Shown piece by piece: positions 1 through 11,261 of a stretch of DNA of 64,000 bases. A program made the position numbers and the translations under genes. Source of the stretch: Streptomyces sp. DH24 (lineage in GTDB: Bacteria; Actinomycetota; Actinomycetes; Streptomycetales; Streptomycetaceae); the NCBI RefSeq assembly GCF_029813775.1, contig NZ_JARVKW010000030.1:1-64000 (forward strand), given 5' to 3'. Position 1 is the stretch's first letter. Each line of letters opens with the position of its first letter. The notes below the pieces were generated by a model. It searched no databases and had not been told where the DNA came from. It was given only the letters and a program-made list of their open reading frames with translations.

Positions 1-21
1 GGGGGGGGGGGGGGGGGGGGG
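1..21. other. Poly-G run at the window edge
   Basis: The first 21 bases are all G, followed directly by the region downstream of the ppc stop codon. No coding or regulatory role is apparent. A pure G homopolymer exactly at a sequence end is typical of a two-colour short-read artefact at a contig edge, so it is probably not genomic. Confidence 0.6.
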
Positions 22-43
22 CACCGCCGTGTCGCGGTCCGGG

Positions 44-2785
<2,742 letters not shown>

Positions 2786-2955
2786 AGGTGCGGCTCCTTG
2801 CAGTGTTGAAGCTCGTCTGGGAGGGAACCCGGACGGCGTCTCGCGCGGCGGGTGCCGCTTACGGTCCGGACATCCGGGAAAAGTTCAGAGCGGACCGCGC
2901 TGTCCGACCGACTCCAAGGATAGGTCGCCGGCCGGACGCACTGGCCGACGGGCTC

Positions 2956-3010
2956 TTGCCGCCGGGCAACACGCTGACATACTTACGACGCCGTAGGTTA
3001 CGGAACCGTA
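2956..3010 (+). promoter_or_regulatory. Desaturase promoter with tandem operator
   Basis: A -35-like TTGCCG (2956-2961) is followed after 16-17 bases by a -10-like CATACT/ATACTT (about 2978-2984). Immediately downstream are two copies of TACG-N4-CGTA at 2984-2995 and 2999-3010, separated by GGT. Two short inverted repeats over the expected transcription start are what a repressor site looks like. The obvious candidate is the TetR protein encoded just downstream of the desaturase (4085-4762). Repeat positions are read directly; promoter and regulator assignment is inference. Confidence 0.5.
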
Positions 3011-3080
3011 GGGAACTTCTCCGCCGGTTCCCGCGGCCCGGCGCCGCCCTACCGTTCCCGAGACCTCACAGAGGACGCCC

Positions 3081-4088
3081 ATGACGACAACCTCCGACGT
3101 GATCAAAGACGCCCCGAAGGCGCCCGACGATTCCCTTCCGCCCGCCACTCTGGGCGGCGAGCAGAAGCGCTCGATCGAGCAGATCGCGCTGCTGCTGTTC
3201 ATCACCGTGCCGTTCCTGGCGCTGCTCGCGGCGGTGCCGCTGGCCTGGGGCTGGGGGGTGAGCTGGCTGGACCTCGGCCTGATGGTGTTCTTCTACTTCC
3301 TGGGCTGCCACGGCATCACGATCGGTTTCCACCGGCACTTCACGCACGGTTCCTTCAAGGCCAAGCGGCCGTTGAAGATCGCGCTGGCGATCGCCGGTTC
3401 GATGGCCGTCGAGGGCCCGCTGGTCCGCTGGGTGGCGGACCACCGCAGGCACCACAAGTTCTCCGACGCCGAGGGCGACCCGCACTCGCCGTGGCGGTTC
3501 GGCGATACCGTCCCGGCCCTGATGAAGGGCCTGTGGTGGGCGCACATCGGCTGGCTGTTCGACGAGGAGCAGACGCCGCAGGAGAAGTACGCGCCGGATC
3601 TGGTCAAGGACCCGGCGATGCGGGCGATCTCCCGGCAGTTCGTGCTGTGGACGTTCGTGTCGTTGGCGCTGCCGCCGCTGATCGGCGGTCTGGTGACGTG
3701 GTCCTGGTGGGGCGCGTTCACGGCGTTCTTCTGGGGTTCGCTGGTCCGGGTGGCCCTGCTGCACCACGTGACGTGGTCGATCAACTCGATCTGCCACGCG
3801 GTCGGCAAGCGCCCGTTCAAGTCGCGTGACCGCTCGGGCAACGTGTGGTGGCTGGCGATCCTGTCGTGCGGCGAGTCCTGGCACAACCTGCACCACGCCG
3901 ACCCGACGTCCGCCCGGCACGGGGTGGAGCGGGGCCAGCTGGACTCCTCGGCGCGGCTGATCCGCTGGTTCGAGAAGCTCGGCTGGGCGTACGACGTGAG
4001 GTGGCCGTCACGCTCGCGTATCGATTCGCGCCGCACCAGCGAGGAAGGCGGCTCCCGGCGAGGGAAGGCGACCGCCGAAGCGGCATGA
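3081..4088 (+). CDS. Membrane fatty-acid (acyl-CoA type) desaturase
   Basis: Predicted integral-membrane di-iron desaturase introducing a cis double bond into acyl chains and so controlling membrane fluidity. The 335-residue protein has the three diagnostic histidine boxes: HRHFTH near residue 84, HRRHH near 121 and HNLHH near 268. Hydrophobic segments lie around 33-57, 60-80 and 190-225, as in stearoyl-CoA desaturase-like enzymes. Its last codons overlap the following TetR gene by four bases (ATGA), so the two are cotranscribed. The tandem palindrome upstream suggests feedback control by that regulator. Substrate and regiospecificity cannot be read from sequence. Confidence 0.93.
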   Translation: MTTTSDVIKDAPKAPDDSLPPATLGGEQKRSIEQIALLLFITVPFLALLAAVPLAWGWGVSWLDLGLMVFFYFLGCHGITIGFHRHFTHGSFKAKRPLKIALAIAGSMAVEGPLVRWVADHRRHHKFSDAEGDPHSPWRFGDTVPALMKGLWWAHIGWLFDEEQTPQEKYAPDLVKDPAMRAISRQFVLWTFVSLALPPLIGGLVTWSWWGAFTAFFWGSLVRVALLHHVTWSINSICHAVGKRPFKSRDRSGNVWWLAILSCGESWHNLHHADPTSARHGVERGQLDSSARLIRWFEKLGWAYDVRWPSRSRIDSRRTSEEGGSRRGKATAEAA

Positions 4089-4762
4089 TTGACGCCGTGG
4101 CGACCGACTCCAGCAGCAATACCAGCAATGACAAGCCGCGGCGGACCCGTCGCACCCGGATGACCGGTGCCGAGCGCCGCCAGCAGTTGCTGGAGATCGG
4201 TCGGACCCTCTTCGCCGCGAAGGGCTTCGAGGGCACGTCGGTGGAGGAGATCGCGGCCAAGGCCGGGGTGTCCAAGCCGGTGGTGTACGAGCACTTCGGC
4301 GGCAAGGAGGGGCTCTACGCGGTCGTCGTGGACCGCGAGATGCGGCGCCTGCTGGACATGGTGACGAGTTCGCTCACGGCGGGTCATCCGCGTGAGCTGT
4401 GCGAGCAGGCGGCGTTCGCGCTGCTGGACTACATCGAGGAGTACACGGACGGCTTCCGCATTCTCGTCCGGGACTCCCCCATCCCCCAGTCGACGGGTTC
4501 CTTCGCGTCCCTCATCTCGGACATCGCCACGCAGGTGGAGGACATCCTGGGCCGGGAGTTCAAGAGCCGCGGCTTCGACCCGAAGCTCGCGCCGCTGTAC
4601 GCGCAGGCGCTGGTCGGGATGGTCGCGCTGACCGGCCAGTGGTGGCTGGACGTCCGCAAGCCGAAGAAGGCCGAGGTGGCGGCCCATCTGGTGAACCTGG
4701 CGTGGCACGGCCTGGACGGTCTGGAGCCGAAGCCGCGGTTGATAGGTCACCGCAAGAGCTAG
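4085..4762 (+). CDS. TetR-family regulator of the desaturase operon
   Basis: 225-residue TetR-type DNA-binding protein. The N-terminal helix-turn-helix lies at about residues 30-75 (RTLFAAKGFEGTSVEEIAAK, then VSKPVVYEHFGGKEGL); the remainder is an all-helical ligand-binding domain. The ATG overlaps the desaturase stop (ATGA), indicating translational coupling; a GTG at 4100 is an alternative start. By position it probably senses an acyl-CoA or lipid signal and represses its own operon through the TACG-N4-CGTA pair at 2984-3010. Family is certain; ligand and target are inferred. Confidence 0.88.
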   Translation: MIDAVATDSSSNTSNDKPRRTRRTRMTGAERRQQLLEIGRTLFAAKGFEGTSVEEIAAKAGVSKPVVYEHFGGKEGLYAVVVDREMRRLLDMVTSSLTAGHPRELCEQAAFALLDYIEEYTDGFRILVRDSPIPQSTGSFASLISDIATQVEDILGREFKSRGFDPKLAPLYAQALVGMVALTGQWWLDVRKPKKAEVAAHLVNLAWHGLDGLEPKPRLIGHRKS

Positions 4763-4932
4763 ACAGAGCATGGACAAGGTTGGACAGAGTTACGCAGTGT
4801 GAACGGTTCGGGAACTCCAGCGGCCGCCGCCGGAGTTTTCGGAGTGGCAGCGCCGGTGGCCGGGAGATACGTCGTCCCGGGTGACCGGCGCTCCGTGCGT
4901 CCGCGGCCCGACGTGATCGCCGGCGGTGGAGG

Positions 4933-5745
4933 TCAGGCCTGCCTGCGGGCGACGGCGAACACCCGGCGGAACGGGAACGGCGTGCCGTACGGCCCGGCCG
5001 GATAGGCCTCGCGCAGGGCGGCCCGGTACGCGGCGACGAAGTCGTCCCGCGCGTCGGGGTCGGCGGCCAGGGCGTCGAGCACGGGCCGCAGTCCGGTGCC
5101 CATGACCCAGTCGAGCACGGGGTCCTCGCCCTGGAGCAGATGGACGTACGTCGTCTCCCACACGTCGGCGGCGCAGCCGAGGGCGGTGAGGCGGGCGAGG
5201 TAGGCCTCGGGGGCGAGGACGGCGTCGTCGTGGCGCAGGACGCCGGTGAGGTGGTCTCGCCGGTGCGGGGCGTCGGCGAGGTCGCGCATGAGGCGGTGGC
5301 TGGGGGCGTCGAAGTTGCCGGGCACCTGGAAGGCGAGGGTGCCGCCGGGGGCGAGGGAGGCGGTCCACTCGGCGAAGCGTTCGGCGTGTCCGGGGACCCA
5401 CTGGAGGGTGGCGTTGCTGACGATCAGGTCGTACGGCTCGGCGGGTGTCCAGGTGCGGACGTCGGCGTGCGCGAAGTCGAGCCGGCCGCCGCCGGGGGTG
5501 GGTCCGGCGTGCTCCCGGGCGCGGGTGAGCATCTCGGGCGAGTTGTCGTAGCCGGTGATGCGGGCGGTGGGCCAGCGCTCGGCGAGCAGGGCGGTGACGT
5601 TGCCGGGGCCGCAGCCGAGGTCGGCGATGCGGGGCGCGTGCGAGGGCAGGTCCGGGACGCGGGCGAGGAGGTCGGTGAAGGGGCGGGCGCGGTGGCCGGC
5701 GTGGCGCAGGTACTGGGCGGGGTCCCAGGTGGGGGCGGCGGGCAT
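4933..5745 (-). CDS. tam: Trans-aconitate 2-methyltransferase
   Basis: SAM-dependent methyltransferase of the Tam type, which methylates trans-aconitate, a spontaneous inhibitor of the TCA cycle. The 270-residue protein opens with the family signature WDPAQYLRHAGHRARPF and has motif I IADLGCGPGN near residue 40. I chose the ATG at 5745 because GGAGGACAGACCC lies directly upstream; a longer reading to 5781 has no such site. It is divergently transcribed from the MarR gene at 5866, and the intervening region holds three palindromes, so it is a likely target of that regulator. Confidence 0.88.
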   Translation of the reverse strand: MPAAPTWDPAQYLRHAGHRARPFTDLLARVPDLPSHAPRIADLGCGPGNVTALLAERWPTARITGYDNSPEMLTRAREHAGPTPGGGRLDFAHADVRTWTPAEPYDLIVSNATLQWVPGHAERFAEWTASLAPGGTLAFQVPGNFDAPSHRLMRDLADAPHRRDHLTGVLRHDDAVLAPEAYLARLTALGCAADVWETTYVHLLQGEDPVLDWVMGTGLRPVLDALAADPDARDDFVAAYRAALREAYPAGPYGTPFPFRRVFAVARRQA

Positions 5746-5803
5746 GGGTCTGTCCTCCTGAGTGCCGTACTCGACGGACACCCAGCGTCACCCACACTTC
5801 CCC

Positions 5804-5843
5804 TTGACGTCAAGATACTTGATGTCAAGAGACTTCATGTCGA
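5804..5843. promoter_or_regulatory. Triple MarR-type operator
   Basis: Three 10-bp (near-)palindromes, TTGACGTCAA (5804-5813), TTGATGTCAA (5819-5828) and TTCATGTCGA (5834-5843), start exactly 15 bases apart between divergent tam and marR genes. The third lies 22 bases before the marR ATG. Spacing and symmetry indicate cooperative binding of dimers, most simply of the neighbouring MarR protein itself. The repeats are seen directly; the binding protein is inferred. Confidence 0.65.
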
Positions 5844-5865
5844 CACAACCACTACACTGATCGTC

Positions 5866-6363
5866 ATGGAGGACGAGGTCGATCGGCTGGTCGCAGCGTG
5901 GCGCCGGGAGCGCCCGGACCTCGACGTGGAACCGCTCGAGGTGCTCAGCCGCGTGAGCAGGCTGGCCCGGCATCTGGACCGCGCGCGCCGGCTGGCGTTC
6001 GCCGAGCACAGCCTGGAGCCCTGGGAGTTCGACGTCCTGACGGCGCTCCGCCGCGCGGGCACCCCGTACCAGCTCTCCCCCGGGCAGCTGCTGACGCAGA
6101 CCCTGGTCACCTCCGGCACGATGACGAACCGGATCGACCGCCTGGCGAAGAAGGGGCTCGTGGAGCGTCTGCCCGACCCGAGCGACCGCCGTGGCGTGCT
6201 GGTGCGGCTGACCGACGAGGGACGCGACCGCGCCGACCAGGCGCTGGCCGGACTGCTGGACCAGGAGCGCGCCATCCTCGCGGAGCTGTCCCGCGCCCAG
6301 CGCGCCGAACTGGCCGGTCTGCTACGCCAGCTGACCGCCCCGTTCGACAACATCCCCGGTTAG
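5866..6363 (+). CDS. MarR-family winged-helix regulator
   Basis: 165-residue MarR-type repressor. The winged helix spans about residues 45-115 (LEPWEFDVLTALRRAG, then the recognition region TLVTSGTMTNRIDRLAKKGL and the wing with DPSDRRGVLVRLT). The N- and C-terminal helices would form the dimer interface. It sits divergent from tam with three palindromic sites 15 bp apart in between, so autoregulation plus control of tam is the simplest reading. Its 3' end overlaps the convergent response-regulator gene by about 40 bp. The inducing ligand is unknown. Confidence 0.9.
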   Translation: MEDEVDRLVAAWRRERPDLDVEPLEVLSRVSRLARHLDRARRLAFAEHSLEPWEFDVLTALRRAGTPYQLSPGQLLTQTLVTSGTMTNRIDRLAKKGLVERLPDPSDRRGVLVRLTDEGRDRADQALAGLLDQERAILAELSRAQRAELAGLLRQLTAPFDNIPG

Positions 6364-7089
6364 GTCCGCCGGACCGACCCCGGCCCGGCGGGCGAGGGCG
6401 ACCGCGGCGAGCGTGGAGTGCACGCCCAGCTTGCCCAGCACGTTCTGCATGTGCGTGCGCACGGTGTGCGGGGACAGATACAGCCGCTCGGCGACGGCCT
6501 TGCGCCCCAGCCCGGCGACCATGCAGCGCAGCACCTCCCGCTCGCGCGGGGTCAGCGACTCCACCAGCCGCTCGCTCTCGGAGCGGTTCCTGCGGGCGGC
6601 GGTCAGCTCGCGCAGCACGCCGGTCAGCAGGGCGGGCGGCAGATGCGTCTCGTCGCGCAGGACACCCCGGATGACGCTGAGCAGCCGGGACAGGGAGCAG
6701 TCCTTGGCGACCCAGCCCGAGGCCCCGGCCTGCAGGGCCAGCGCGGCGCGGTGCGGGTCGTCCCGCTCGGCGAGGACGACGGTCCGGACGTGCGGCTGCG
6801 CGGTACGCACCCCGGCGACCAGGGAGATCCCGTCGACCAGCCCGTCCTCGTCGCCCTCGCGGACCGGCACGGCCGGGCGCGCGCCCGGCACCTTGCCGCC
6901 GAGGTCGGCGTCGACGAGCAGCACGTCGAAGCGGCGTCCCTCGCCCGCCGCCCGCTCCAGGCAGCGCAGCGCGGCGGGCCCGCTGCCCGCGGCGGACACC
7001 TCGACGTCGGGCTCGGCGGCCAGGGCCGCGGCCAGCGACTCGGCGAAGATGCGGTGGTCGTCGACGACCAGGACTCGGATGCGAACCAC
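6322..7089 (-). CDS. LuxR-type orphan response regulator
   Basis: 255-residue two-component response regulator. The N-terminal receiver begins RIRVLVVDDHRIFAESLAAA and has the phospho-acceptor candidate in DVLLVDADLGG (about residue 60). The C-terminal LuxR/NarL helix-turn-helix is LTPREREVLRCMVAGLGRKAVAERLYLSPHTVRTH (about 185-220). No histidine kinase gene is adjacent. The 3' end overlaps the convergent marR gene. A second orphan regulator of the same layout lies at 13349-14032. Targets cannot be deduced. Confidence 0.9.
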   Translation of the reverse strand: MVRIRVLVVDDHRIFAESLAAALAAEPDVEVSAAGSGPAALRCLERAAGEGRRFDVLLVDADLGGKVPGARPAVPVREGDEDGLVDGISLVAGVRTAQPHVRTVVLAERDDPHRAALALQAGASGWVAKDCSLSRLLSVIRGVLRDETHLPPALLTGVLRELTAARRNRSESERLVESLTPREREVLRCMVAGLGRKAVAERLYLSPHTVRTHMQNVLGKLGVHSTLAAVALARRAGVGPADLTGDVVERGGQLA

Positions 7090-7392
7090 GAAACCCCCTT
7101 CCCCACGCTCCCGAGGAGCAGGGGTGACCCATTGCCGGAGGACGACACGGCACGGATACGGCGCCCGACGGGCCAGGTGTCCGACTGGCCACTGCCCGGG
7201 ACGGGTCGCCGCGGCCGCACAGCCGCCGCCGTGCAGAAACTGCTACCCCCGCTTCGGGCGCCGTACCCGGTGTTTCGCCCCCTGATCGGCGCCGGCCCCC
7301 ACCGGCGCGCCGTTCATCAGCGTACGGACTGCGCCCGGCAGCGGAAGACCAAGTGCGGAACTGCCTCCCGGGACGCGTTTATGGTGTGCCGC
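7090..7392. other. Intergenic region, nothing assigned
   Basis: About 300 bp between the divergent response-regulator and acetyltransferase genes. It must hold both promoters, but I could not recognise convincing -35/-10 pairs, operators, a structured leader or a small gene. Confidence 0.5.
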
Positions 7393-7836
7393 ATGTTTCG
7401 TTTCGAGACAGAAGTCGACAAGGCCCGACGGGATCTGCTCCGCGCCCGCCTCCGGGACACCAACACGGCCGCGTCGCCTGTCCTGCGCGCCCTGCGCGGC
7501 AGCCCCGGGGAGCGCGAGTCGCCGCTGCACGTCTGGGCCCTGGACGGCGCCGGCGGCCTCGCGGGCGGTCTGGTCGGCCACACCTGGGCGACCTGGCTGC
7601 ACGTGACGTACCTGTGGGTCGACGAACGCCACCGCGGCGCGGGCCTCGGCAGCGGCCTGCTCGCCCGCGCCGAGCGGACGGCCCGGCAGGACCGCGGCTG
7701 CCGCTCGTCACGCGTGGAGACCTGGGACTTCCAGGCCCCCGGCTTCTACACGAAGCAGGGCTACGAGGTGGTGTGCGTGATCCCCGACTACCCGCCGGGG
7801 ATCACGGAGTACACGCTGACGAAGCGGCTGGGCTGA
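7393..7836 (+). CDS. GNAT-family N-acetyltransferase
   Basis: 147-residue acetyltransferase of the GCN5 superfamily. The acetyl-CoA binding motif A is visible as YLWVDERHRGAGLGSGLLAR around residues 70-90. The C-terminal part (WDFQAPGFYTKQGYEVV) matches the usual motif B region where an aromatic strand closes the fold. The start at 7393 (MFRFETEVDK) is preferred; an in-frame ATG at 7381 would add four residues. Substrate is not predictable; it stands alone between a response regulator and the gal operon. Confidence 0.85.
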   Translation: MFRFETEVDKARRDLLRARLRDTNTAASPVLRALRGSPGERESPLHVWALDGAGGLAGGLVGHTWATWLHVTYLWVDERHRGAGLGSGLLARAERTARQDRGCRSSRVETWDFQAPGFYTKQGYEVVCVIPDYPPGITEYTLTKRLG

Positions 7837-7848
7837 GGGCCGCCCGCG

Positions 7849-9021
<1,173 letters not shown>

Positions 9022-9050
9022 GCCCTGACCCCTGACCCTTTCCGTACGTT

Positions 9051-10013
9051 TCAGTTGCCGCGCCGCTGCGCGAACTCCCAGGCGTCCGCGACGATCCCCG
9101 CGAGGTCGGCGCGCGACGGGTTCCAGCCCAGCTTCTCGCGGGCGGTGTCGGCCGACGCGACCAGCACCGCCGGGTCGCCGCCCCGGCGGGGGGCGACCAC
9201 TTCGGGGATCGGGTGGCCGGTGACCTGCCGGACCGTCTCGACGACCTCGCGGACCGAGAAGCCGTTGCCGTTGCCGAGGTTGCAGATCAGGTGCTCGCCG
9301 GGCTCCGCGGCGTCGAGGGCCAGCAGGTGGGCCTCGGCCAGGTCGGCGACGTGGATGTAGTCGCGCACGCAGGTGCCGTCCGGCGTCGGGTAGTCGTCGC
9401 CGAAGACGGAGATGGCCTCGCGCCGGCCCTGGGCGACCTGGAGCACCAGCGGGATGAGGTGCGACTCGGGGTCGTGCCGCTCGCCGTACGCGCCGTACGC
9501 GCCCGCCACGTTGAAGTAGCGCAGCGACACCGCGCCCAGGCCGTGCGCCGCGGCCTCGCCGGTGATCATGTGGTCGACGGCGAGCTTGGAGGCGCCGTAG
9601 GGGTTGGTGGGCTTCGTCGGGGCCGACTCGACGATCGGGACCCGGTCCGGTTCGCCGTACGTCGCCGCCGTGGAGGAGAACACCAGCCTGCGCACGCCGG
9701 CCGTGCGCATGGCGTCCAGCAGCGCCATGGTGCCGCCGACGTTGTTGTCCCAGTACTTCTCCGGCTTCACGACCGACTCGCCGACCTGGGAGAACGCGGC
9801 GAAGTGCAGCACGCCGTCGAAGGAGGAGTCCAGCCACTTGGCGGCGTCGCGGATGTCGCCCTCGACGAAGGCGGCGCCGGCGGGCACGCCCTCGCGGAAG
9901 CCGGTGGAGAGGTTGTCGAGCACGACGACCTCGTGACCCGCCTCCAGCAGGTGCTGGGCGACCACGCTGCCGACGTAACCCGCGCCGCCCGTCACCAGGT
10001 ACTTCCCGCTCAT
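9051..10013 (-). CDS. galE: UDP-glucose 4-epimerase
   Basis: NAD-dependent SDR epimerase interconverting UDP-galactose and UDP-glucose. The 320-residue protein starts KYLVTGGAGYVGS (Rossmann GxxGxxG). It has the catalytic YGASK motif around residue 140, with SSTAATYGEP just before it, and the sugar-nucleotide binding C-terminus. Its ATG overlaps the galT stop by four bases (ATGA), so translation is coupled to galT. Middle gene of the galTEK operon. Confidence 0.96.
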   Translation of the reverse strand: MSGKYLVTGGAGYVGSVVAQHLLEAGHEVVVLDNLSTGFREGVPAGAAFVEGDIRDAAKWLDSSFDGVLHFAAFSQVGESVVKPEKYWDNNVGGTMALLDAMRTAGVRRLVFSSTAATYGEPDRVPIVESAPTKPTNPYGASKLAVDHMITGEAAAHGLGAVSLRYFNVAGAYGAYGERHDPESHLIPLVLQVAQGRREAISVFGDDYPTPDGTCVRDYIHVADLAEAHLLALDAAEPGEHLICNLGNGNGFSVREVVETVRQVTGHPIPEVVAPRRGGDPAVLVASADTAREKLGWNPSRADLAGIVADAWEFAQRRGN

Positions 10014-11071
10014 GAACTCGCTACCTCTCGCAGTCGCTCGGCCGCGCGCTCCGGCGGCACGTCGTTGATGAACACGTTCATGCCGGACTCGGAACCCGCG
10101 AGAAACTTCAGCTTGCCGGAAGTGCGGCGGATGGTGAAAAGCTCGAGGTGAAGCGCGAAGTCGTCGCGCGTGACGCCGTCGAACTCCTCCAGCGTGCCGA
10201 ACGGGGCCTGGTGCCAGGCCGCGATGTACGGCGTCGGAGGCTCGGTCTCGCCGAAGATCCGGTCGAAGCGCCTCAAGAGTTCCAGATACACCTGGGGAAA
10301 CTCTGTGCGCGCCTCATCGCCGAGTCCGAGCAGGTCCGGCACCCGGCGCTTGGGGTACAGGTGCACCTCGTACGGCCAGTGCGCGGCGTACGGCACGAAG
10401 GCCGCCCAGTGCTCACCCTCCAGGACGACCCGCTCGCCGGCGAGTTCGCGCTCCAGCACGGCGTCGAACAGGTTCTCCCCGCCGGTCGCCTCCTTGTGTG
10501 CCGCGAGTGAACGGAGCATCAGGGCGGTGCGGGGTGTGGTGAACGGGTAGGCGTAGATCTGCCCGTGCGGATGACCGAGCGTCACGCCGATCTCGGCGCC
10601 GCGGTTCTCGAAGCAGAACACCTGATCGACGGAGGGCACATGAGACAGCTCCGCCGTGCGGTCCGTCCACGCGTCGAGGACCAGGCGCGCCTGCTGTTCG
10701 CTCAGGTCGGCGAAGGAGGCGTTGTGGTCGGAGGTGAAGCAGACCACCTCGCAGCGGCCGGAGTCGCCGGCCAGGGAGGGGAAGCGGTTCTCGAAGACCA
10801 CGACGTCGTACGACGGTCCCGGGATCTCGCTGAGCCGGTCGCCGCGCGAGGGGCACAGCGGGCACTCGTCGGCCGGCGGGTGGTAGGTGCGGCCCTGGCG
10901 GTGCGAGGCGATGGCGACGCTGTCGCCGAGCAGCACGTCGCGGCGGACCTCGGACGTGGTGACGGTCCGCTCCAGCGGGCGCCGGTCGACCGCGTCCCGC
11001 ACGGTGTCGTCGCGCAGGTCGTAGTAGATGAGCTCGCGACCGTCGGCCAGCCGGGTCGAGGTCTTCTTCAC
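10010..11071 (-). CDS. galT: Galactose-1-phosphate uridylyltransferase
   Basis: Transfers UMP between UDP-glucose and galactose-1-phosphate in the Leloir pathway. The 353-residue product shows the HIT-like active-site region GVTLGHPHGQIYAYPF, with the HPH nucleophile triad, and a CPLCPS zinc motif near residue 67. The GTG at 11071 is chosen because GAGGAG stands about 7 bases upstream; the frame is open to 11140 but those residues are not typical. First gene of galTEK, transcribed away from the symporter gene. Confidence 0.95.
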   Translation of the reverse strand: MKKTSTRLADGRELIYYDLRDDTVRDAVDRRPLERTVTTSEVRRDVLLGDSVAIASHRQGRTYHPPADECPLCPSRGDRLSEIPGPSYDVVVFENRFPSLAGDSGRCEVVCFTSDHNASFADLSEQQARLVLDAWTDRTAELSHVPSVDQVFCFENRGAEIGVTLGHPHGQIYAYPFTTPRTALMLRSLAAHKEATGGENLFDAVLERELAGERVVLEGEHWAAFVPYAAHWPYEVHLYPKRRVPDLLGLGDEARTEFPQVYLELLRRFDRIFGETEPPTPYIAAWHQAPFGTLEEFDGVTRDDFALHLELFTIRRTSGKLKFLAGSESGMNVFINDVPPERAAERLREVASS

Positions 11072-11255
11072 GCCGGACTCCTCGTTCGAGCCGCATCGGG
11101 CTGCCACATGCTTCAAACAGAACCCAACATACCAAAACACAACTCACCAGAGAAGCGCTCACATCACAATCAAACAAAGAGCACCAACAGAAGTGTTCAA
11201 TTACTGAAGGCGGAGGCGTAGGTTCCGCACCGGATCAGTTCGCGCAACGAAGCGA
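11072..11255. promoter_or_regulatory. AT-rich divergent gal / symporter control region
   Basis: A strikingly AT-rich stretch (about 11100-11215) in a roughly 72 % GC genome separates galT from the symporter. On the minus strand it has a -10-like TATGTT (11131-11126). It also contains several A/C-rich, TGTTTG-like elements, the clearest being CACAATCAAACAAA at 11165-11178. Such repeated elements resemble DeoR- or LacI-class operators and would fit galactose-responsive control of both directions. The regulator is not encoded nearby. Confidence 0.5.
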
Positions 11256-11261
11256 GTGCTT

